From NCBI RefSeq assembly GCF_009928685.1, contig NZ_WWEO01000043.1:1-64000 (forward strand): a stretch of 64,000 nt of DNA, given 5' to 3'. Shown in pieces: positions 7,920 to 15,391 of the stretch (position 1 is its first letter; every line of letters starts with the position of its first letter). A program made the translations under genes and the position numbers. A model generated the notes under the pieces. It searched no databases and was not told the DNA's origin. It was given only the letters and a program-made list of their open reading frames with translations. This stretch comes from Mucilaginibacter agri (GTDB lineage Bacteria; Bacteroidota; Bacteroidia; Sphingobacteriales; Sphingobacteriaceae).

Positions 7920-8732
7920 TTATTTCTTTACCTCAACCAATAAAAAGGTCGCATTTACCGAAGTACGGTTCGGATCACTGCTCTTATTTTGAGCAGCGAA
8001 CAAAGCTTCCAGTTCTTGTTGCAATTCTGCCGACTTTCCATTTTTTTCTGCCGCCTCAAAAGCATTCATTGTTGGCCCATAGTATGCTTTAAATAACTGA
8101 ACAAATTCTGCAGGTTTATAATCGACATTGAATGTAAACGTTTTTTTGCTGAAGCTTATATTTTCAGGCAAGACACCTGCACTTGTAAAACGCTCTTTTA
8201 CCTGGTCTTCTACACCCCAAAGCATTGGGCTAACAAAACCTTCGGGAGGTGGCGGGGTATAAGCGGAACTGATTCTGAGGATCTGAGCCACCAGTGTAGG
8301 ATCGCCGGGGATCCAGTTACCCATTACAATTTTCCCGCCGGGTTTGGTAACCCTAACCATTTCTTTGGCCACGTCAAACGGCTTCGGGGCAAACATCGCA
8401 CCGAATATGCTTACCACCATGTCGAAAGTATTATCGGCAATGCCGTGCAAATCGGTAGCATCGCCTTCCTGAAAAGTGCAATTGCTTAGTCCTTCTGCTT
8501 TTGCCCGTGCGTTTCCGGCGGCTACCAGATTTTCAGCGATATCAACCCCCAGTACATTTGCACCAAGCTTGGCCGACGGTATGGCGGTTGTTCCGTCACC
8601 ACAGCCAAGATCGAGCACTTGCATGTTTTTAGTAATACCCAGATCGGCAACCAGCTGTTCTCCGCTGGCGCGCATTGTTTCGGCGATTTTGGTAAAGTCG
8701 CCTTTCTCCCATAGAGCTTTGTTTGGATTCAT
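7920..8732 (-). CDS. Class I SAM-dependent methyltransferase
   Basis: A 270-residue cytoplasmic methyltransferase of the UbiE/type-11 group. Motif I (VLDLGCGDGTTA) is at about residues 39-50, followed by the acidic end of strand 2 (VLGVDIAE), a GDATDL segment and a VVSIFGAMFAP post-motif with KPGGKIVMGNW. The substrate is unknown; small molecules are typical for the group. It is transcribed away from the AraC regulator at 8843, with 110 bases of shared promoter space, so that regulator may control it. A candidate -7 box is at 8749-8756. Confidence 0.92.
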   Translation of the reverse strand: MNPNKALWEKGDFTKIAETMRASGEQLVADLGITKNMQVLDLGCGDGTTAIPSAKLGANVLGVDIAENLVAAGNARAKAEGLSNCTFQEGDATDLHGIADNTFDMVVSIFGAMFAPKPFDVAKEMVRVTKPGGKIVMGNWIPGDPTLVAQILRISSAYTPPPPEGFVSPMLWGVEDQVKERFTSAGVLPENISFSKKTFTFNVDYKPAEFVQLFKAYYGPTMNAFEAAEKNGKSAELQQELEALFAAQNKSSDPNRTSVNATFLLVEVKK

Positions 8733-8748
8733 AGTACTTTGTTTTCTT

Positions 8749-8756
8749 CAAAGTTA
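8749..8756 (-). promoter_or_regulatory. Candidate -7 box for the methyltransferase
   Basis: TAACTTTG on the minus strand, 16 bases before the start codon; no -33 element at the expected distance. Confidence 0.4.
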
Positions 8757-8842
8757 AATGAAACCCAATTTCTTTACTTATATTAAACGTTCATAATCAT
8801 GACTTTAAAGGCCACATTATTAATCACAGATTTGCGCCCGCA

Positions 8843-9712
8843 ATGATCAATTTTTACGAAAGGGTATTACAGTATCCCAATTATCACCGCCAGTTTAACT
8901 GTAATGATAGCCTCATTACGGCATTCAATTGCCCCGCCGAAGCCCGGTTAATGAAAACTAAATTTGCCGAGTTGTGGACCCAATACAACTGCCTTTTTTA
9001 TGTGGTGGAGGGAAAGAAGATATGGCATACTGCCGATGGTGTTTATCCAGTTGAACAGGGAAGCTGTATGTTTATGCGTAAAGGCGCCTTTATTCTCGAG
9101 CAGTTTTGGGATATTGGGTTTTGTATCGTGCTTTTCTTTATCCCCGATGAGTTTATATGCCACACCCTGAGTGCCAAACTTGATATGCCTGATCGCAAAA
9201 GGCTCACACACAAACAAGTAATTGCGCTGGAAACTAATCAAACACTGGAGGCTTTCTTTTTATCGATGTCTTCCTATTTCGGCCAATCGAAAGAGCCTGA
9301 TCCATTACTTCTGGAGCTTAAATTTAAAGAGCTGATCCTCACAATTGCCGATAACCCCTTTAATAAAGAGATGCTCGCTTATTTCTGCGCGCTGATTCAT
9401 GAGCCACGCCCCGTTGCTTTGCAACGGTTAATGGACGATAACTTCCGCTTCAATCTTAAACTTGAGCAATTTGCGAAACTAAGTAACAGGAGCCTGTCAA
9501 CATTTAAACGAGATTTTCAAAGCACGTTTAATACTACGCCGGGTAAATGGCTTTTAGAAAAAAGGCTGCTGCACGCCAAAAGCCTTATTGTAAACAGCGA
9601 GAAATCCATTAATGAAATTGCTTTTGAAAGTGGTTTTGAAACCGCCTCACATTTTAGCAGAGCTTTTAAGCAGAAATTCGGACTAAGTCCTTCAAGTGTT
9701 CGGGAGAAGTAA
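8843..9712 (+). CDS. AraC-family transcriptional regulator
   Basis: A 289-residue regulator. The C-terminal third carries the double helix-turn-helix: LKLEQFAKLSNRSLSTFKRDF then EIAFESGFETASHFSRAFKQ and the GLSP terminus. The N-terminal region is a cupin-like sensor (VEGKKIWHTADGVYPVEQGS, FMRKGAF). Its C-terminal domain is closely similar to that of the regulator at 10858-11643, so the two are paralogs. Neighbours suggest it acts on the divergent methyltransferase, on the SDR gene downstream, or both. Confidence 0.94.
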   Translation: MINFYERVLQYPNYHRQFNCNDSLITAFNCPAEARLMKTKFAELWTQYNCLFYVVEGKKIWHTADGVYPVEQGSCMFMRKGAFILEQFWDIGFCIVLFFIPDEFICHTLSAKLDMPDRKRLTHKQVIALETNQTLEAFFLSMSSYFGQSKEPDPLLLELKFKELILTIADNPFNKEMLAYFCALIHEPRPVALQRLMDDNFRFNLKLEQFAKLSNRSLSTFKRDFQSTFNTTPGKWLLEKRLLHAKSLIVNSEKSINEIAFESGFETASHFSRAFKQKFGLSPSSVREK

Positions 9713-9723
9713 TTTTCGATGCG

Positions 9724-9761
9724 CGACTTTTAAACAAAGTAGACTACGACTTTTAAACAAA
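9724..9761 (+). promoter_or_regulatory. Two 15-bp direct repeats, likely AraC operator
   Basis: CGACTTTTAAACAAA occurs at 9724-9738 and again, identical, at 9747-9761, offset by 23 bases (about two helical turns), 51 bases before the ATG of the SDR gene. AraC-family proteins typically bind direct repeats with this kind of spacing. Which of the two flanking regulators binds is unknown. Confidence 0.6.
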
Positions 9762-9811
9762 ATCTTCAGTTTCGATAAACGCGAATTTTGCTTCATCAAA
9801 TAAATAAAAAG

Positions 9812-10849
9812 ATGAATACAAGTTCGAATAACGAAAAATTAGTGCTGGTTACTGGTGGTGCCGGGTTTATAGCCGTGCATTGCATAATTCAATTATTAAA
9901 TGAAGGCTATCGAGTAAGGGCAACATTGCGCTCATTAAATCGGGAACCACAGGTAAGGGCCATGTTGCAAGAAGGTGGGGTAGACGCAGGTGCCAGGTTA
10001 ACATTTATTCAGGCCGATCTTTCTGCCGGCGATCATTGGGAAGAGGCTGTAAAAGGCTGCACTTATGTGCTGCATGTGGCGTCTCCGACGCCTAAACTCA
10101 ACTTCAAGCACGAAGATGAAATGATTGTTCCTGCCCGCGAAGGTGTATTACGCGTACTGCGTGCAGCCAGGGATGCTGGCGTAAAACGCGTAGTTTTAAC
10201 ATCGGCCATTGGGGCGGTGGTTTACGGCCACCCTAACCAAACGGAACCTTATGATGAAAACAGCTGGACAAACACGACAACTGCGCCGGCTTATCAAAAG
10301 TCGAAAACACTAGCCGAAAAAGCAGCATGGGAATTTATTGAACGCGAGGGCAATGGGTTAGAGCTTGCTGCGGTTAACCCAACTGCGGTAATGGGGCCTG
10401 TGCTGGGACCAGCGTATTCGCATTCTATCGATATTATTAAAAACCTGTTGACAGGTAAGATGGCTGGTTCGCCTAAAATTAACTCCTGCTTTGTTGATGT
10501 ACGCGATGTTGCCGACTTGCACCTGCGCGCCATGACCAATCCTGTTGCAGCTGGCGAACGATTTATTGCCACTGCAGGCGAAAGTATTTGGTTGATTGAC
10601 GTAGCCAGGATATTGAAAGAGAACCTCGGGGAAGCTGCTGCCAAAGTAAACGTAAAGCAATTGCCAAACACCCTGTTGAAAGTATTGGCAATGAAAGATC
10701 CTAAAATTAAAAGCATTGTGCCCCTGTTGGGTATTAATATGAATACCACCAGTGCTAAAGCTATCCGCATGTTAGGTTGGTCGCCGCGTACTACCCAGGA
10801 GGCGATATTGGCCACGGCAGACAGTCTCATAAGGCTCAATTTATTGTAA
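9812..10849 (+). CDS. NAD(P)-dependent reductase, extended SDR (dihydroflavonol-reductase-like)
   Basis: A 345-residue extended short-chain dehydrogenase. The nucleotide-binding motif VTGGAGFIAVHCI is at residues 13-25, and the catalytic Tyr-Lys pair is in APAYQKSKTLAE near 157-168. The overall sequence resembles the aldehyde/dihydroflavonol-4-reductase group that reduces ketones or aldehydes with NAD(P)H. The ATG at 9812 is preferred to the TTG at 9788. The gene is enclosed by two AraC paralogs; the downstream one starts 8 bases after the stop. Identical 15-bp direct repeats lie in its promoter, which points to activator control. Confidence 0.93.
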   Translation: MNTSSNNEKLVLVTGGAGFIAVHCIIQLLNEGYRVRATLRSLNREPQVRAMLQEGGVDAGARLTFIQADLSAGDHWEEAVKGCTYVLHVASPTPKLNFKHEDEMIVPAREGVLRVLRAARDAGVKRVVLTSAIGAVVYGHPNQTEPYDENSWTNTTTAPAYQKSKTLAEKAAWEFIEREGNGLELAAVNPTAVMGPVLGPAYSHSIDIIKNLLTGKMAGSPKINSCFVDVRDVADLHLRAMTNPVAAGERFIATAGESIWLIDVARILKENLGEAAAKVNVKQLPNTLLKVLAMKDPKIKSIVPLLGINMNTTSAKAIRMLGWSPRTTQEAILATADSLIRLNLL

Positions 10850-10857
10850 CTTGCACT

Positions 10858-11643
10858 ATGGAGGTTGCCGAAGTTTTTGTGTCATGTAAAAAGGAAGCCC
10901 ATTACAGCCGGGAGCTCACACTCCCGCAGCCTGCGCTCGTGCGTGTGATATCAGGTGAGGTAAGGATTGTTGCCGCCGACCGTTGTTTTCGCTTCTTTCC
11001 GGGTGATACCGTTTTGTTTCCACGCGACCAATTAGGGCGAATGAGCAAACTGCCTATGAACGGGGAGCCTTGTGTGGCCATATCAGTTGTTTTTCGCAAC
11101 GACCGATTAAAACGTTATTACAGCAATGTTAAACCACTGGCGCCAAGGAGTAATGAACCGGTAGTTTTTACTGATCATCCGTTGCTTCAAAGCCTGTTTA
11201 ATTCTTTAGGGCCGTACTTTGATTTGGCCGATGCGCTGCCTGGCGATATCGCAGCCCTGAAAGTGGCCGAAGCAATCCATGTTTTGCGCGCCATTAACAA
11301 TGCGGCCGACGGCTTGCTGGGGCATTTTGAAGCACCGGGTAAGCTGGACCTGGTGCAGTTTATGGAACAAAATTTCATGTTTAACCTGCCGGTAGAAAAG
11401 TTTGGCTACCTAACCGGCAGGAGCCTTACTACATTTAAGAAAGATTTTAAGAGCGCGTTTAAAAATACACCAGGCAGGTGGTTAACTAAGAAAAGATTAG
11501 AGCTGGCTCATTATCAAATTGTTGAACAAAAGCGTAAACCCTCCGAAGTTTATCTCGACGCGGGGTTCGAAAACCTTTCCCATTTTTCGTTTGCGTTCAA
11601 AAAGCTTTTTGGCTATAGTCCTGCCAGTGTAAATGCTTATTAA
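10858..11643 (+). CDS. AraC-family transcriptional regulator (paralog of 8843)
   Basis: A 261-residue regulator with a cupin-like N-terminal half (LPQPALVRVISGEVRIV, FFPGDTVLFPRDQLG) and a C-terminal double helix-turn-helix (LPVEKFGYLTGRSLTTFKKDF, then DAGFENLSHFSFAFKKLFG and YSPASV). It aligns along its DNA-binding domain with the regulator at 8843. ATG 10858 is used, 8 bases after the SDR stop; a longer frame begins inside the SDR gene and lacks support. Co-transcription with the SDR gene is likely, which would give feedback on the same operator. Confidence 0.93.
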   Translation: MEVAEVFVSCKKEAHYSRELTLPQPALVRVISGEVRIVAADRCFRFFPGDTVLFPRDQLGRMSKLPMNGEPCVAISVVFRNDRLKRYYSNVKPLAPRSNEPVVFTDHPLLQSLFNSLGPYFDLADALPGDIAALKVAEAIHVLRAINNAADGLLGHFEAPGKLDLVQFMEQNFMFNLPVEKFGYLTGRSLTTFKKDFKSAFKNTPGRWLTKKRLELAHYQIVEQKRKPSEVYLDAGFENLSHFSFAFKKLFGYSPASVNAY

Positions 11644-11668
11644 GAACTACCAGGCCATCGGTTTTATT

Positions 11669-11709
11669 AAGGTGTATGATATTGCCTGACAATATCATAC
11701 ACCTTTTTG
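11669..11709 (+). terminator. Strong rho-independent terminator
   Basis: A perfect 16-bp stem (AAGGTGTATGATATTG with its complement) and a CCTGA loop are followed by a T-run, 25 bases after the AraC stop. Confidence 0.9.
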
Positions 11710-11741
11710 CACTTATAATGCGGGGTTTGCAATCATTTATT

Positions 11742-11749
11742 TAGGTTTG
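11742..11749 (+). promoter_or_regulatory. -7 box for the GDSL esterase gene
   Basis: TAGGTTTG, 21 bases before ATG 11771. No -33 match at 19-20 bases. Confidence 0.4.
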
Positions 11750-11770
11750 GCGATATTTAAAAGTGCAGCA

Positions 11771-12361
11771 ATGTTTTGGTACGAAGACGAGATAAAACGC
11801 CTGGAGCGGGTACGGACTAAGGTAATCCGCGAGCCTGATACGCTGTTCTACGGCAGTTCGTCTATCCGTTTGTGGACCAGCCTCGCAAAGGATCTGGAGG
11901 AATTTAATCCTGTTAATCTTGGGTTTGGGGGTTCTACAATGGCTGCATGTACCTGGTTTTTTGATCGTGTAATGGTTGGGTACAAGCCTCAACGCCTGGT
12001 TTTATATGCCGGCGACAACGATTTGGGCGATGGCAGGCATCCCGAAGAAGTATTTATCTTTTTTCAACAACTTGCTGCAAAAACAACTAAACGTTTTGGT
12101 GACATACCCTGCTATTTTATTTCTTTAAAACCCAGTTTCAGCCGTTGGAACATGGCCGATCAGTTTAGATTTACCAACAAAATTATATCGGAGGATATAG
12201 CAAGTAATCATCCCGACTGGCATTTTATTGACGTTTTTAACCCGATGCTTAACGTAGATGGAAAGCCAAACGCCAAATATTTTGCACCGGATGGCCTGCA
12301 TTTGAGTGCGCAAGGCTATGCACTTTGGTCGGATATTATTAAGAAGGCCATAAGCTCATAA
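11771..12361 (+). CDS. GDSL/SGNH-family esterase
   Basis: A 196-residue SGNH hydrolase without signal peptide. Block I reads FYGSSSIRLW (catalytic Ser, near residue 30) in place of the classical GDS, block II has GFGGSTM with Gly, block III has YAGDND with Asn, and block V is DGLHLSAQGY with the catalytic Asp-His pair near residue 180. The family hydrolyses esters or thioesters, often acetyl groups on sugars. ATG 11771 is chosen over the TTG at 11747, which overlaps the -7 box. The next gene, also an esterase-like protein, lies 66 bases downstream in the same direction. Confidence 0.92.
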   Translation: MFWYEDEIKRLERVRTKVIREPDTLFYGSSSIRLWTSLAKDLEEFNPVNLGFGGSTMAACTWFFDRVMVGYKPQRLVLYAGDNDLGDGRHPEEVFIFFQQLAAKTTKRFGDIPCYFISLKPSFSRWNMADQFRFTNKIISEDIASNHPDWHFIDVFNPMLNVDGKPNAKYFAPDGLHLSAQGYALWSDIIKKAISS

Positions 12362-12427
12362 ATTAACCGTATTTTGACGGGTAGTTAATCTGCAACGCAG
12401 ATCTTTCAGCAAAAAGTAACCTTACTG

Positions 12428-13156
12428 ATGAACAGGGAATATCACCGGTGGTATAGCGATCGCTTGGGTCGGGATATGGAGCTGCTGGTTTTTGGTCACG
12501 CTGGCAGAGCCGTGCTTTTCTTTCCGCCGCGCATGGGCCGTTTTTATGATTACGAGAACTGGGGTATCATCGAATCCCTCCGCGATCGTATAAGCAATGG
12601 CGAACTTCAGTTATTCTGTGTTGATAGTGTTGACTGTGAGAGTTTTTACAATGACTGGGCACAGCCACACGAGAAGATGCATAGGCATTTGCAGTACGAG
12701 CAGTACATACTTTGCGAGGTTTTGCCGCTAATGAATACCATAAACCCCAATAATGATATTGAAGTTGCCGGCTGCAGTATGGGAGCTTATCATGCCGCAA
12801 ATATTACCCTTAAACATCCCCAGCTATTCAATAAGCTGGTTTGCATGAGCGGCCGCTATGATCTTACCCGATCTGTTCAATATTTTCGCGACCTGTTTAA
12901 CGGTTACCATAACCAGGATATTTATTTTAATATGCCCCGCCAGTTTATGGCTAATATGGAAGATCAATGCATGCTTGATGCTATCCGTCGATTGGATATG
13001 TTGATTGCAATAGGTGAAACCGATCCGTTTATGCCCGATAATTACGACTTTAGCGAGGCATTGGGTTGGAAAGGCATAAATCACAAGTTTTATACCTGGC
13101 AGGGATACGCACACAGCCCCAAAAGTTGGCGAAAGATGGCACCGCTTTATCTTTAA
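12428..13156 (+). CDS. Alpha/beta-hydrolase esterase (esterase D/PHB depolymerase-like)
   Basis: A 242-residue alpha/beta hydrolase. The nucleophile elbow GCSMGAYHA is near residue 117, a candidate Asp is in GETDPFMPD near 200, and the His is probably in GYAHSPKSW near the C-terminus. The N-terminus (MNREYHRWYSDRLGRDMELL) is typical for the esterase family that also includes S-formylglutathione hydrolase and mycolyltransferase-like enzymes. No signal peptide, so cytoplasmic. Its place after a GDSL esterase suggests a small ester-hydrolysis unit; substrate unknown. Confidence 0.9.
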   Translation: MNREYHRWYSDRLGRDMELLVFGHAGRAVLFFPPRMGRFYDYENWGIIESLRDRISNGELQLFCVDSVDCESFYNDWAQPHEKMHRHLQYEQYILCEVLPLMNTINPNNDIEVAGCSMGAYHAANITLKHPQLFNKLVCMSGRYDLTRSVQYFRDLFNGYHNQDIYFNMPRQFMANMEDQCMLDAIRRLDMLIAIGETDPFMPDNYDFSEALGWKGINHKFYTWQGYAHSPKSWRKMAPLYL

Positions 13157-13246
13157 AAACTTCTCGGCTTAGGTTATTTACCAAAGGCAAGGTAGTTATT
13201 TCAACAGGTATTCATTATCGCCTCTATTATTAGCATTTTTGAAGGT

Positions 13247-14332
13247 ATGAAGAATGGTTGTTGGAAGAACGCAATGGCCGCATTATTGCTGACAGCAATT
13301 ACTGGTTGTGGGTTTATAAAATCGCTGGGGAAAAAGCCTGCAGGTGATGAGCTTGCCCGACTGGATACGTTGCCTAATTATAAAGATGGCGCCTTCCAAA
13401 ATTTGGCCAAACATCCCGATTCTACCGCCAAGTACGACCATTTTCTTTTTATCTTCCGTAAGCGCCAGAAACCTACCCGCCCCGCTACTGATCTGCCATG
13501 GGTAAAAACTAATTTACTGACATTGGCTGCAACTCCGCCAACCATTGTTTGGTTCGGGCATTCATCTTTGCTGATCAAAAGCGCGCAGGGTAATATACTC
13601 ATCGACCCGGTTTTTAGTAACCAGGCATCGCCGGTGCCGGGAGTGCTAAAAGCGTTTAAGGGTACTAAAAATTATAAGGCTGAGGACATGCCGCCAATTG
13701 ATGTGTTGATCATTTCGCACGATCACTACGATCATTTAGACTATAGCACTCTGAGAAAGCTGAAAGACCGTATTAAAATGGCCGTAGTGCCCATGGGGGT
13801 AAGGTCGGATCTCGTATACTGGGGTTTTGATCCGAAGAAAATAATTGAGCTGAATTGGAACCAATCCACAACGCTGCCCGGTGGGCTTCAGATTACTGCC
13901 ACACCGGCACAGCACCATAGCAAACGTGTGCTTACAGAAAATAAAACACTTTGGGCATCTTATGTGATACAAATAAATAAATACCGGCTTTTTTATAGTG
14001 GCGACAGCGGTTATGGCACCCACTTTAAACAGATAGGGCAACAATATGGCCCGTTTGATCTGGCGCTTTTAGAGTGTGGGCAGTATAATCAGATATATGT
14101 TCACATGGGCCTTGGGCAACCGGCCCAGGCCGCTGTTGATCTGCGTGCCCGTTTGCTGCAACCTATCCATTGGGCCAAGTTTCCGGAAGCTAATCACCCC
14201 TGGAATGAACCTATAAAAACGCTTCTCCCAGCTGCAGCAAAATTGGGTATGCCGGTACACGTTCCGCGTATCGGAGAACCTTATGCCCTGGGCGATGTGC
14301 CCAGGACAGCAGATTGGTGGGATTTTGAATAG
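13247..14332 (+). CDS. Metallo-beta-lactamase-fold lipoprotein, NAPE-PLD-like
   Basis: A 361-residue MBL-fold hydrolase anchored by a lipobox (TAITGC, Cys 21). Family motifs: WFGHSSLLIK, the binuclear metal site HDHYDHLD near residue 162, QHHSK near 225, YSGDSGYG near 249 and PIHWAKF near 308. The block DPVFSNQASPVPG and the overall layout match the NAPE-PLD-like branch of UlaG-type enzymes, which includes phospholipase D-like activity on N-acyl phosphatidylethanolamine. A membrane-lipid substrate is plausible given the lipid anchor but not shown. Converges with the AHSA1 gene 24 bases downstream. Confidence 0.92.
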   Translation: MKNGCWKNAMAALLLTAITGCGFIKSLGKKPAGDELARLDTLPNYKDGAFQNLAKHPDSTAKYDHFLFIFRKRQKPTRPATDLPWVKTNLLTLAATPPTIVWFGHSSLLIKSAQGNILIDPVFSNQASPVPGVLKAFKGTKNYKAEDMPPIDVLIISHDHYDHLDYSTLRKLKDRIKMAVVPMGVRSDLVYWGFDPKKIIELNWNQSTTLPGGLQITATPAQHHSKRVLTENKTLWASYVIQINKYRLFYSGDSGYGTHFKQIGQQYGPFDLALLECGQYNQIYVHMGLGQPAQAAVDLRARLLQPIHWAKFPEANHPWNEPIKTLLPAAAKLGMPVHVPRIGEPYALGDVPRTADWWDFE

Positions 14333-14356
14333 GTTGTGATCTTTGTCAAAAAAACG

Positions 14357-14851
14357 TTATGCCTGTTCTATAGCCAGTAATTCTTCAAGTTGGTTAAGGC
14401 CAATAGTAAAGCCACCTTCAAATCCCATTTCTACCAACATTTTAATATCGGCGTCATTATCAAAACTAAGGTCTATCACTACTTTGGTCTTATTGCCTTC
14501 GGCCATAAATTTATTATCCCAATGGCTTACCGGTGCGCCCGGCAATGTATTGCCCTCTTCGTCGGAGAACATGGCGTCGGTAGCAAACTTGCTTTCTTTT
14601 TCTATGGTGGTAAACTTTACATAGCTCCAGTGCTTCTGTCCCTCTGGCCCCTCCATAGCATATAGCCAGGCGCCGCCTACTGTAAAGTCCATCGATTTGG
14701 TTTTGGCTACCCAGGGTTTCGGTCCCCACCATTTTTCGAGCAGGGCAGGTTCTGTCCAGGCTCTCCACACTTTTTCAACTGGTGCGTTAAACTCACGTAC
14801 TACATGAATCTTTTTAGCAGCAAGGTCTTTTTCGAATATCATGTTTGTCAT
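14357..14851 (-). CDS. SRPBCC (AHSA1/ATPase-activator type) protein
   Basis: A 164-residue SRPBCC domain protein: VVREFNAPVEKVWRAWTEPALLEKWWGP at the N-terminus is the AHSA1 signature, followed by GAWLYAMEGPEG and a C-terminal helix (GFEGGFTIGLNQLEELL). These proteins have a ligand cavity; their substrates are mostly unknown. The ATG at 14851 is chosen because homologs begin shortly before the first strand; the longer frame from 14896 is not needed. It is downstream of, and in the same direction as, an ArsR repressor gene, the standard ArsR-SRPBCC pairing. Confidence 0.92.
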   Translation of the reverse strand: MTNMIFEKDLAAKKIHVVREFNAPVEKVWRAWTEPALLEKWWGPKPWVAKTKSMDFTVGGAWLYAMEGPEGQKHWSYVKFTTIEKESKFATDAMFSDEEGNTLPGAPVSHWDNKFMAEGNKTKVVIDLSFDNDADIKMLVEMGFEGGFTIGLNQLEELLAIEQA

Positions 14852-14950
14852 TTTAAGTGGTTTTATATTTGGGTTATTCAAAAATTCGCAATTCATCTGG
14901 CGGCTTTAGGGCAAAGTCTGTTTAACTCCCCAATTGCCTGCCATAGCTAT

Positions 14951-15256
14951 TTAAATGTTGTCTAGGAGATTATCTAACTGATCAAAGCTTTGTTCCCACA
15001 TCTTGCGTAAACGCTCCAGCCATACATCAATCTCTTTCATTTTTTCGTGGTTGTAGTGATAGTATATTTCCCTGCCGATCTTTTTCTGTGTCAGTACTTC
15101 GCATTCGGTTAAGATTTGAATATGCTTCGATATCGTTTGCCTTGTGCTGTCAAAGTGCTCTGCTATAGCATTGGGTGTCATGGCTCCCATTACCAGTAAG
15201 CCCAAAATAGCCCTGCGTGTGGGGTCGGCAACGGCTTGGAAAACATCTCGTCTCAT
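14951..15256 (-). CDS. ArsR-family winged-helix repressor
   Basis: A 101-residue ArsR-type regulator: DVFQAVADPTRRAILGLL at the N-terminus, recognition helix near TRQTISKHIQILTECEVL, and the wing IGREIYYHYN. No metal-binding cysteine motif is evident, fitting the ArsR subgroup linked to AHSA1 partners. It is followed 99 bases later by the AHSA1 gene. Two 16-bp dyads that overlap the promoter directly upstream make autorepression very likely. Confidence 0.94.
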   Translation of the reverse strand: MRRDVFQAVADPTRRAILGLLVMGAMTPNAIAEHFDSTRQTISKHIQILTECEVLTQKKIGREIYYHYNHEKMKEIDVWLERLRKMWEQSFDQLDNLLDNI

Positions 15257-15264
15257 TTATATAT

Positions 15265-15306
15265 GCAGTTGATTGACTGCAAATATAAATGCAGTCAATC
15301 AACTGC
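15265..15306 (-). promoter_or_regulatory. Tandem ArsR operator dyads
   Basis: GCAGTTGATTGACTGC (15265-15280) and its exact complement GCAGTCAATCAACTGC (15291-15306) form a perfect inverted repeat around ten AT bases. Each arm is itself a dyad GCAGT-N6-ACTGC, so there are two operators with centres 26 bases apart. They flank the -7 box and fill the -33/-7 spacer of the promoter at 15280-15311. Confidence 0.8.
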
Positions 15307-15311
15307 GCAAA
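15280..15311 (-). promoter_or_regulatory. Promoter of arsR-AHSA1 operon
   Basis: TTTG (15308-15311), 20 bases, TATATTTG (15280-15287) on the minus strand: a near-perfect Bacteroidota primary promoter. It is covered by the operator dyads. Confidence 0.8.
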
Positions 15312-15348
15312 TTTTTTCTAATTTTTTTTGTCACATCCGTAAGCAGTA

Positions 15349-15379
15349 GAAAAGCCTTTCAGAATTTCTCTGAAAGGCT
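15349..15379 (-). terminator. Terminator of the propeller lipoprotein gene
   Basis: AGCCTTTCAGA/TCTGAAAGGCT, 11-bp perfect stem with a 5-base loop, followed on the minus strand by a T-run; 12 bases past the stop of the gene at 15392. Confidence 0.85.
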
Positions 15380-15391
15380 CGTGTTGGTGAG

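Noticed and set aside
10294..10839. A 181-codon open frame on the minus strand inside the reductase gene
   Set aside because: Antisense to a clear SDR gene with intact catalytic motifs; no start context, no recognisable domain. A shadow of coding composition.
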